The notes beneath the pieces were generated by a model. It ran no database searches, was not told where the DNA came from, and saw only the letters and a list, made by a program, of their open reading frames with translations. Source: an uncultured Saprospiraceae bacterium (GTDB lineage Bacteria > Bacteroidota > Bacteroidia > Chitinophagales > Saprospiraceae). From it: 64,000 nt of DNA. This document shows positions 57,462 to 64,000 of this stretch, piece by piece (position 1 is the stretch's first letter; each line of letters opens with the position of its first letter). Where the stretch lies: NCBI GenBank assembly GCA_938002665.1, contig CALLAE010000069.1, positions 83,541 through 147,540 on the forward strand, written 5' to 3'. Made by a program: the position numbers and the translations under genes.

Positions 57462-58934
57462 ATGGAAGGATTAGGGCTTTCGCCGATAATGCTGGTTAGT
57501 GTAGTAGGGGGATATTTTCTATTCTTATACTTTATTTCTTATCTGACTGGAAAGGACGCGGATACACAGACTTTCTTCACGGCTCAGCGCCAGTCCCCTT
57601 GGTATCTTGTAGCCATAGGAATGATAGGTGCTAGTCTCTCAGGGGTGACCTTTATCTCGGTACCAGGCTGGGTAGAAAGCACTCAGTTTTCTTATATGCA
57701 GATGGTCTTCGGCTATCTGTTGGGTTATCTCATAATTGCTACTGTGCTGATGCCGATGTATTATCGTATGGATTTGACCTCCATCTATACTTATCTGGAA
57801 GAGCGGTTTGGTATGGCCTCTTATAAGACAGGAGCTGCTTTCTTTTTATTATCACGTACTGTACAAGCTTCTTTTAGATTATATCTCGTAGCATTAGTCT
57901 TGCAATCATTTGTGATGGATGCCTATGGTATTCCTTTTTGGCTGACTGTAGCCATGACCATATTGATGATATGGATATATACACATCGGGCAGGTATAAA
58001 GACCATCGTTGTGACAGATGTTTTTCAGACTGTGTTTATGTTGTCCGCAGTCATCATGACTATAGTAACTATAGGTCGCGCGATGGATTTATCTTTAGGT
58101 AATTTGATTAGTGAAGTATGGCGCAGTGATTATTCTAAGATGCTGTTTTTTGAAGGTGGCTGGAGTGATTCTCAGAATTTCTTTAAGCAGTTTCTAGCTG
58201 GTGCTTCTATAGCTGTAGTGATGACTGGTCTAGATCAAGATATGATGCAAAAAAATCTGACTTGTAAGAATATAGGGGAAGCACAGAAGAATATGTTTTG
58301 GTTCAGTATAGTCTTGATTTTTGCTAATATTCTTTTCCTATCGCTAGGTGTTATCCTTTATCTATATGCCGCACAGTTGGGTATGGACCTTCCGGCTAAG
58401 AGAGATTTATTGTTTCCCACCATAGCGCTTAATCATTTGTCACCTGCCCTGGGGATAGTGTTTGTGTTAGGGCTTATAGCGGCGGCCTATTCTAGTGCAG
58501 ATTCTGCACTCACTTCTCTGACGACGTCTTACTGCGTGGACTTCTTGGGCTTTGAAAAGAAGGAAAGAACTGAAGCTGAGAAAAAGAAAACTAGGCTACT
58601 AGTGCACATCATGTTTTCCTTTCTGTTACTATTCGTCATAGTTATCTTTTATTATATCAATGATGATGCAGTTATCAGCCAGATCTTCAAGGTAGCTGGT
58701 TATACCTACGGACCTCTGCTTGGCTTATATGCCTTTGGCTTTTTTATGAGACAAGGCGTCAGAGACAAATGGGTTCCTATAGTCTGTATCCTTTCGCCTA
58801 TTCTGACTTATGTTATTAATGCTAATTCTGAGGCCTTACTAGGAGGTTATAAGTTTGGTTTTGAATTACTTATTCTCAATGGGCTGATTACTTTTTCTGG
58901 ACTCTTATTACTGAGTAAAAAAGGGACGGACTGA
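57462..58934 (+). CDS. Sodium:solute symporter family protein
   Basis: A 490-residue inner membrane protein with about 13 predicted helices. It contains the SSS features GASLSGVTFISVPGWV (near TM1-2), TYLEERFGMASYKTGA, GLIAAAYSSADSALTSLTTS in TM8 where sodium-binding Ser/Thr are expected, and a C-terminal helix ending LLLSKKGTD. Substrate specificity (sugar, proline, sialic acid or other) cannot be assigned. murQ lies downstream beyond a terminator, so an amino-sugar link is only a guess. Confidence 0.88.
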   Translation: MEGLGLSPIMLVSVVGGYFLFLYFISYLTGKDADTQTFFTAQRQSPWYLVAIGMIGASLSGVTFISVPGWVESTQFSYMQMVFGYLLGYLIIATVLMPMYYRMDLTSIYTYLEERFGMASYKTGAAFFLLSRTVQASFRLYLVALVLQSFVMDAYGIPFWLTVAMTILMIWIYTHRAGIKTIVVTDVFQTVFMLSAVIMTIVTIGRAMDLSLGNLISEVWRSDYSKMLFFEGGWSDSQNFFKQFLAGASIAVVMTGLDQDMMQKNLTCKNIGEAQKNMFWFSIVLIFANILFLSLGVILYLYAAQLGMDLPAKRDLLFPTIALNHLSPALGIVFVLGLIAAAYSSADSALTSLTTSYCVDFLGFEKKERTEAEKKKTRLLVHIMFSFLLLFVIVIFYYINDDAVISQIFKVAGYTYGPLLGLYAFGFFMRQGVRDKWVPIVCILSPILTYVINANSEALLGGYKFGFELLILNGLITFSGLLLLSKKGTD

Positions 58935-58974
58935 CCGCAATTCATGAGGGGCTACCTCAATAAAGTTGTTAGAT

Positions 58975-59163
58975 ATGGATATATGGAGGTATTACCTACT
59001 CTTCTTCTATGACCAATTTTGTCAAAGCAAAATTTTGGTCAAGCAAGGAAAGTAATTAGAGGCAAAGCAGTACCTCTCTAAAAGTAGAAATCTAGCCGAG
59101 TCCACTGGCAATAACTATGACCTAGAACAAATAGAACAATTTCAAGAAACTCTAAAAAACTAA
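58975..59163 (+). pseudogene. Decayed TPR-like gene fragment with an in-frame stop
   Basis: From ATG 58975 the frame reads MDIWRYYLLFFYDQFCQSK and so on to a TAA at 59053-59055, then continues in the same frame as LEAKQYLSKSRNLAESTGN, NYDLEQIEQFQETLKN and a final stop at 59161. The second half has the helix spacing of a tetratricopeptide repeat, as found in Bacteroidota sensor proteins. I read this as the end of a lost gene with one disabling stop, not a working protein. Confidence 0.33.
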
Positions 59164-59171
59164 AGAACAAA

Positions 59172-59210
59172 AAAGGATCATTCAATTTTAAATGAATGAT
59201 CCTTTAATTA
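59172..59210 (+). terminator. Strong hairpin terminator
   Basis: AAAGGATCATTCA pairs perfectly (13 bp) with TGAATGATCCTTT around an 8-base AT loop. It sits 8 bp after the final stop of the decayed fragment, so it probably served that lost gene and now the symporter. Confidence 0.75.
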
Positions 59211-59448
59211 AGATACTGAAAAAATGTCTTTTAAAGAGAATCAGAGATAGGAATGATTCGATTAAGAATTCAAATGTAGCTTTTATAGACCTAGCATGTT
59301 TGTCACGGTTTTAACATTTAGGGATTGCAACTGACAGCTAGTTGTCAGATAAAGAAAGAAGCTGTTTTTAGCTAGTATTCTAGTTTTTTTTGTAATCCTT
59401 CACTTTCTTCCTTTGAGAAAGTTATATGCCTTTTCCTAATTTTACCTT

Positions 59449-60258
59449 ATGAGTAGAACCACAGAAAAAGATTCTAACTACCGCCACTTAGATAAAATGA
59501 CAACTGAAGAACTATTGAGTAATATCAACCGCGAAGATCAATCTGTCCCACAAGCCATTCAACTTGTCCTTCCTAGCATCTCCGCTCTTGTAGAGGCAGT
59601 CTATCAGAAGATGTCCGCAGGAGGCCGGCTCTTCTACATAGGTGCAGGCACTAGTGGGCGCTTAGGCATAGTAGATGCATCAGAATGCCCACCCACCTTT
59701 GGAGTACCACATGACTGGGTCGTCGGCATTATATCTGGAGGTGACCGTGCTATCAGAAAAGCAGTAGAGTTTGCAGAAGATGATACAGCCCGGGCCTATA
59801 AAGATCTCCAAGCCTATGATGTTTCCAGCGCTGACTTTGTTATAGGTATCGCTGCTTCTGGAACAACACCATATGTAATAGGTGGCTTAGCACAATGCCA
59901 GCAAGCAGGAATTCAGACTGGCTGCATCGTCTGTAATAAAGAAGCGCCTATGGAGCAGCATGCAGATTTTGCCATAGTCTGTGAAGTCGGGCCAGAATTT
60001 GTAACAGGAAGTACTAGAATGAAAGCAGGCACCGCACAAAAGCTCATTCTCAATATGATAAGTACTTCTGTCATGATTAAGCTAGGTAGGGTAGTGGATA
60101 ACAAGATGGTAGATATGCAGCTAAGCAATGATAAGTTAGTAGATCGTGGTGCAAAGATGGTTATGAAGCAGTCGACACTAGATTATGATGCTGCCAAAGC
60201 ACTCCTGCTAAAACATGGCTCTGTAAGAAGCGCTTTAGCTAGTATTGAAACTGTATAA
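59449..60258 (+). CDS. murQ: N-acetylmuramic acid 6-phosphate etherase
   Basis: A 269-residue SIS-domain enzyme that removes the lactyl group of MurNAc-6-P during cell wall recycling. It contains LDKMTTEELLSNINRED, FYIGAGTSGRLGIVDASECPPTFG, GIAASGTTPYVIGGL and TGSTRMKAGTAQKLILNMIST. It is shorter than the 300-residue E. coli enzyme at the C-terminus, as in other Bacteroidota. No kinase (anmK or murK) is adjacent. It converges on the rhomboid gene 13 bp away. Confidence 0.95.
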   Translation: MSRTTEKDSNYRHLDKMTTEELLSNINREDQSVPQAIQLVLPSISALVEAVYQKMSAGGRLFYIGAGTSGRLGIVDASECPPTFGVPHDWVVGIISGGDRAIRKAVEFAEDDTARAYKDLQAYDVSSADFVIGIAASGTTPYVIGGLAQCQQAGIQTGCIVCNKEAPMEQHADFAIVCEVGPEFVTGSTRMKAGTAQKLILNMISTSVMIKLGRVVDNKMVDMQLSNDKLVDRGAKMVMKQSTLDYDAAKALLLKHGSVRSALASIETV

Positions 60259-60271
60259 GTAGATACTTGAC

Positions 60272-61024
60272 TTAAGAAAAGTCTTGGTCATCGAGACCTC
60301 TGGTAAAGTCTCCTCTGCTCATGCGCTCCTGCAATAAGGCTTCCCGCCGCTGTTGCTCCATTATTCTGCGCTCCTCTTTTGTCATATCAAATGTATCTCT
60401 AGGCAGGTAATATTCAGCATCTTCATAGGCTTCATTAGCCCATGGATCTCTATCTTCCTCATCTTGCTCTATGATACCTTTGAAAAGAAAAGCGATAAGA
60501 ATACCGACTATGCCGCCCAGTAGATGACTCTCCCAAGAAATACCTTCTTTGAAGGGTAGTATGCCACCTAAGTAGCCACTGTATAAGACGGTTACGATGA
60601 GCGCTAAGACAATAGACTTGATATTTCTTCTGAAGATCCCACTCCAAAAAATAAAGGATACCAACCCATACACCACACCACTCGCACCAATATGATATAC
60701 CGATCGACCAAACATCCATACCGCAGCACCGGTTAGCAGATAAATAAAGCCTATGCTTGCCCAGGCCACTCGCTTGTAGAAAAAATGTATGATAGTAGTA
60801 GTGACAAAGAAAGGAGCAGAATTAGAAAACAAATGTTCCCAACTGCCATGAATAAGAGGAGCAGTAATAATGCCCATCAGCCCATCTGGTTCTCTCGGAA
60901 AGATGCCCCAAGGGGTAAGATCTCTTGCAGTAAAGTGATTAATCACATGCACCACAAAGAGTAGTGCGGTAACTGTGATGCTAAATTTCAAAGCATCAAC
61001 TAAGAGTTGATTGGTCTTATCCAC
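60272..61024 (-). CDS. Rhomboid family intramembrane serine protease
   Basis: A 250-residue membrane protein with about six helices. It contains LIHGSWEHLFSNSAPF (the L1/TM2 HxxxN-like region), the catalytic Ser in HIGASGVVYGLVSF and the catalytic His in WESHLLGGIVGIL. A cytoplasmic C-terminal tail of about 60 charged residues (EQDEEDRDPWANEAYEDAEY) is longer than in GlpG. Substrates unknown. It forms a minus-strand pair with the coiled-coil gene upstream (15 bp). Confidence 0.92.
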   Translation of the reverse strand: MDKTNQLLVDALKFSITVTALLFVVHVINHFTARDLTPWGIFPREPDGLMGIITAPLIHGSWEHLFSNSAPFFVTTTIIHFFYKRVAWASIGFIYLLTGAAVWMFGRSVYHIGASGVVYGLVSFIFWSGIFRRNIKSIVLALIVTVLYSGYLGGILPFKEGISWESHLLGGIVGILIAFLFKGIIEQDEEDRDPWANEAYEDAEYYLPRDTFDMTKEERRIMEQQRREALLQERMSRGDFTRGLDDQDFS

Positions 61025-61039
61025 TTGTGAGTATCCTAC

Positions 61040-61744
61040 TTACTTAAATCTTCTTTGGATGAGCTTAATCAGTGTTTTTGCTTTTTTCTGTTTGTCTGGC
61101 GTATCCCAGTCATATTTACTAGCGGCACTTTTCATGAGCACGGCTTTAGCGGAGTCGTAGTTGTCTAGTCCATTGAGAGCTACCATTAGATTGTTGAATT
61201 CGTCTTGATTTCCATCAAATAATTCATTGACCGTAAAGATACGTTCATTGATACCCATCGCTTTAGTCAGATCTTTGATAGGTGAGGAACTTAGCTTATC
61301 TGAAAGTTCAGCGACGGTATCTTTTTTGAATAGTTCTAACATTTCTGCCGAAAATCCTGAGGGTGCAGCAGGGGCAGCCATTTTTATATCTGTGGAAGAA
61401 CTTGCTGCAGTCTGAGGCTTACTTATTTGCTCTACTGGTTCCTCTTTCTCCTTTCTTGCAGAGGCCATTTGTTCCTCTTCAGCTTTTCTTTCTTCTCGTT
61501 CAGCAGCAGCTTTTTTCTCTTGCTCTTTTTTGAGCTTTTTTTCTTCTTTCTTTCTTTGCTTTGCTAATTCTTTTGCTGTTTTATCAGCTTCTACTTCATC
61601 TTCGTCTTTGAGAGAATCATAGAGATCTTTAGCATAGGCTTTGAGTAGGTCTATTTCAGTTGCACTAGCTTCCCCTATATCACTGATGATATCGTAGAGT
61701 CTATTGATCTTTTTAAGTGCTTTCGCTGTTTTATCCAAGTTCAT
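61040..61744 (-). CDS. Coiled-coil hypothetical protein
   Basis: A 234-residue cytoplasmic protein. It has an N-terminal helical segment, a highly charged Lys/Glu coiled coil (about 55-105), an Ala/Ser/Pro linker, and a conserved C-terminal helical domain (KAMGINERIFTVNELFDGNQ, MVALNGLDNYDSAKAVLM, ending LIKLIQRRF) that I recall from many Bacteroidota proteins of unknown function. It is probably cotranscribed with the rhomboid gene. Confidence 0.75.
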   Translation of the reverse strand: MNLDKTAKALKKINRLYDIISDIGEASATEIDLLKAYAKDLYDSLKDEDEVEADKTAKELAKQRKKEEKKLKKEQEKKAAAEREERKAEEEQMASARKEKEEPVEQISKPQTAASSSTDIKMAAPAAPSGFSAEMLELFKKDTVAELSDKLSSSPIKDLTKAMGINERIFTVNELFDGNQDEFNNLMVALNGLDNYDSAKAVLMKSAASKYDWDTPDKQKKAKTLIKLIQRRFK

Positions 61745-61860
61745 TATATAGCTTTAGTAATTCTTTGCAATTAATATTCCTAATTTGCCTCAGAAGGCTA
61801 CAGAAGTGCATATTTGCTCTACTTTAACTGCTTTTTACCAAAAATTAGTTTCTTTTAGGA

Positions 61861-62448
61861 ATGTTTTTAGAGCCCAATTTTAGAGGACAGCGTAGCGGAT
61901 GGATAGAGGTGATCTGTGGCTCTATGTTTTCTGGCAAAACAGAAGAGCTGATCCGCAGACTCAACAGAGCTAAAATAGCGAATCAGAATATCCAAATATT
62001 CAAACCGCTCAAGGATAACAGATACGACAAGACAGCTGTGGTTTCCCATAATGAAAATGCTATTGCCTCACTGCCAGTAGCCAAGAGTATAGAGTTCTAT
62101 GAGCATCTGGAGAATATCAATGTGGTAGGGGTCGATGAAGCACAGTTCTTTGATAGTCAGCTTACCGAAGTCTGTCAGAAGATGGCCATCAAGGGCATCA
62201 GAGTCATCGTTGCTGGCCTAGATATGGATTTCAGAGGCAAGCCCTTCGGCCCTATTCCTAACTTGCTCGCAGTAGCAGAATACATCACAAAAGTACATGC
62301 CATCTGTCCCCACTGTGGAAGTCTTGCCACTCATTCTTACAGACTCTCTGCAGAAGAGGAAACAGTCGTACTAGGTGAAAAGGACAAATATGAGCCGCGT
62401 TGCAGAATCTGCTATGAGATGGGTAATATATTAGATTTCAGATCATGA
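61861..62448 (+). CDS. tdk: Thymidine kinase (type II)
   Basis: A 195-residue salvage enzyme phosphorylating thymidine. It has the P-loop [15 protein letters not shown], the magnesium/base motif [11 protein letters not shown] and the lasso/zinc cysteines CPHCG and CRIC. Length is standard. It stands alone upstream of purH. Confidence 0.96.
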   Translation: MFLEPNFRGQRSGWIEVICGSMFSGKTEELIRRLNRAKIANQNIQIFKPLKDNRYDKTAVVSHNENAIASLPVAKSIEFYEHLENINVVGVDEAQFFDSQLTEVCQKMAIKGIRVIVAGLDMDFRGKPFGPIPNLLAVAEYITKVHAICPHCGSLATHSYRLSAEEETVVLGEKDKYEPRCRICYEMGNILDFRS

Positions 62449-62523
62449 GATATTGGGCCCACTTATTAACAATAGTTATAATAACTTATTCTCCTATTTC
62501 TAGCCATCTCAACCTAGATTTCC

Positions 62524-62531
62524 TACATTTG
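62524..62531 (+). promoter_or_regulatory. Probable purH promoter -7 element
   Basis: TACATTTG matches the phylum -7 form 22 bp before the purH ATG. A TTTC at 62497 could be the -33 element with a long 23-base spacer. No purine riboswitch fits in the short leader. Confidence 0.5.
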
Positions 62532-62552
62532 CCGCCATCATAAGCCACTAGA

Positions 62553-64000
62553 ATGTTTAATAAAACGAACCATGAGGTCAAGATAAAATCGGCCCTTATT
62601 TCTGTCTTTGATAAAGGCGGATTGGATACAATTATAGATCTGCTCAAAAAGTCTGATATCACTGTCTATTCCACAGGAGGAACTTACAGGCATCTGGAGG
62701 AGAATGGACTTGCTCCCAAAAAAGTAGAAGATCTGACTTCATATCCTTCTATTCTAGATGGAAGAGTGAAGACCTTACATCCTAAGGTATTCGGCGGCAT
62801 ACTAGCTCGTCGTGATGAAGGACATCTTGCTCAGATTTCTGAGTACGAAATTCCAGAAATAGATTTGGTAGTCGTAGACCTTTATCCCTTTGAGGATACA
62901 GTCAAAAGCACAGATGATGAAACTAAGATAATAGAGAAAATAGATATAGGCGGTATTGCTCTCATAAGAGCCGCTGCCAAAAATTTTAATGATGTCGTTA
63001 TCATTCCTTCTAAAGACCAATACAAAGATCTGGAAGTCATTCTAGGAGAGCAGGGAGGCAGCACTTCAGTGGAAGATAGGAAGAGACTTGCGGCAGAAGC
63101 ATTTGCCGTTTCATCTCATTACGACACTGCCATCTACGGTTATTTCAATCATGGCTTAGAGCTACAAGAGAGATTCAAGCACAGCCACATGGGCGGAGCA
63201 GCTTTGCGTTATGGGGAGAATCCTCATCAGCAAGCCAAGTTCTATGGGAATCTTGATGAGGTATTCACTAAGCTCTCTGGCAAGGAATTGTCATTCAATA
63301 ATCTAGTAGATGTAGATGCAGCAGTACAGTTGATGGCTGAGTTTCAGGATGATGATCCTACTTTTGCAGTGCTGAAACATACTAATGCTTGTGGGGTGGC
63401 TACGCGACCGACAGTGTATGAGGCTTGGGAAGCGGCACTGGCAGGTGATCCTGTATCCGCCTTTGGAGGTATCTTAATTACCAATGCCAAGGTGGATCTC
63501 AAAACTGCGGAAGAAATCAATAAGCTCTTCTATGAAGTACTGATTGCACCAGACTTTGATCAGGATGCAAAAGACTTACTAACCAAAAAAAAGAAAAGAG
63601 TCTTACTCAAAATCGATACCTTCTTCCGTCAGAACAAAGCCTACAAGAGTCTGCTCAATGGTGTCATCCAGCAAGACATGGACCTGAAAGTAGAAGCTTC
63701 CGAAGAGTTAAAAATTGCAACTGAAGAAACGCCTACCATGGAACAAATTTCTGATTTGCTCTTTGCTAATAAACTCGTCAAACATCTTAAATCCAATACT
63801 ATTGTGATAGCGAAGGATAAGCAGTTGTTAGGAATGGGCTGCGGGCAGACTTCCAGAGTAGATGCTTGCAATCAGGCTATAGCAAAGGCGGCTAAGTTTG
63901 GCTTTGATATTACTGGTGCTGCAATGGCCTCTGATGCATTTTTTCCTTTTCCAGATTGTGTAGAGCTAGGGCATAAGGCTGGTGTGGCAGCTATCATACA
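62553..64000 (+). CDS. purH: Bifunctional AICAR formyltransferase/IMP cyclohydrolase (3' partial)
   Basis: It runs off the right edge and so is missing from the ORF track. ATG 62553 (MFNKTNHEVKIKSALISVFD) opens 482 visible codons. The N-terminal MGS-like IMP cyclohydrolase domain shows STGGTYRHLEENG and DGRVKTLHPKVFGGILARRD. The formyltransferase domain shows LRYGENPHQQAKFYG, the KHTNACGVA catalytic motif (Lys-His) and SDAFFPFPDCVELGHKAGV just before the edge. It catalyses the last two steps of IMP synthesis. The inserted 570-610 nt region (DLLTKKKKRVLL) is normal for this phylum. Confidence 0.95.
   Translation, partial: MFNKTNHEVKIKSALISVFDKGGLDTIIDLLKKSDITVYSTGGTYRHLEENGLAPKKVEDLTSYPSILDGRVKTLHPKVFGGILARRDEGHLAQISEYEIPEIDLVVVDLYPFEDTVKSTDDETKIIEKIDIGGIALIRAAAKNFNDVVIIPSKDQYKDLEVILGEQGGSTSVEDRKRLAAEAFAVSSHYDTAIYGYFNHGLELQERFKHSHMGGAALRYGENPHQQAKFYGNLDEVFTKLSGKELSFNNLVDVDAAVQLMAEFQDDDPTFAVLKHTNACGVATRPTVYEAWEAALAGDPVSAFGGILITNAKVDLKTAEEINKLFYEVLIAPDFDQDAKDLLTKKKKRVLLKIDTFFRQNKAYKSLLNGVIQQDMDLKVEASEELKIATEETPTMEQISDLLFANKLVKHLKSNTIVIAKDKQLLGMGCGQTSRVDACNQAIAKAAKFGFDITGAAMASDAFFPFPDCVELGHKAGVAAII

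Larger units (their letters stand above)
58935..59448. other. Intergenic region between symporter and murQ
   Basis: 514 bp holding the decayed TPR fragment (58975-59163), a perfect hairpin terminator (59172-59205) and the AT-rich murQ upstream region. No other ORF or RNA gene is apparent. Confidence 0.5.

Noticed and set aside
62449-62552. Purine riboswitch before purH
   Set aside because: The leader between the TACATTTG element and the ATG is only about 20 bases and lacks room for an aptamer.

Overview
This window looks like a chromosomal segment of a Bacteroidota bacterium, probably a gliding, polymer-degrading lineage such as Saprospiria or a relative; the exact family cannot be fixed by reading. 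The evidence is: two very large secreted proteins with type IX secretion (T9SS) C-terminal signals (one type A, one type B); a third T9SS type A cargo with a GH5 glycanase; promoters of the phylum form TTTG-N19-23-TAnnTTTG before several genes; A-rich rather than Shine-Dalgarno leaders; zinc-free forms of L36, S14 and S4; and no tuf gene in the str operon.

Layout. 0-7.9 kb: the 3' part of a secreted GH5/CBM6 enzyme, then (minus strand) a two-gene unit of a small protein with a MoaD/ubiquitin-like C-terminus ending in Gly-Gly and a DUF4132 (MolR-like) protein, a beta-helix lipoprotein, and an alpha/beta hydrolase. 8-15.3 kb: a T9SS type B adhesin-like protein, a second hydrolase, a secreted papain-family peptidase and a TonB-dependent receptor. 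15.3-18.7 kb (minus): TolC channel, RND/ABC adaptor, and a TIGR04282/DUF2064 gene whose only sensible start is ATC. 18.9-21.5 kb: tRNA-Leu(CAA) with clear promoter and terminator, an AT-rich patch of small unknown genes, and metF preceded by a leader that looks like a minimal SAM-I-clan riboswitch. 21.5-33.2 kb: an exported amidohydrolase, an 8-kb repetitive T9SS adhesin, a polyprenyl diphosphate synthase and a GNAT acetyltransferase.

33.2-51.4 kb is the merged str-S10-spc-alpha ribosomal block (rpsL to rplQ, with fusA, secY, map, infA and rpoA), all on the plus strand. It runs on, after a terminator and a new promoter, into carA-eno-ftsB/divIC-sucD. 55.4-64 kb holds housekeeping and envelope genes: truA, a polysaccharide deacetylase-like protein, a sodium:solute symporter, a decayed TPR fragment, murQ, a rhomboid protease, a coiled-coil protein, tdk and the 5' part of purH.

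No CRISPR array, prophage, insertion sequence or rRNA was seen. The observations most worth following are the Gly-Gly-tailed small protein paired with DUF4132, the P4-less S-box-like leader of metF, the ATC start of the DUF2064 gene, the RGG tail on ribosomal protein S3, and the two competing hairpins in front of rplQ.
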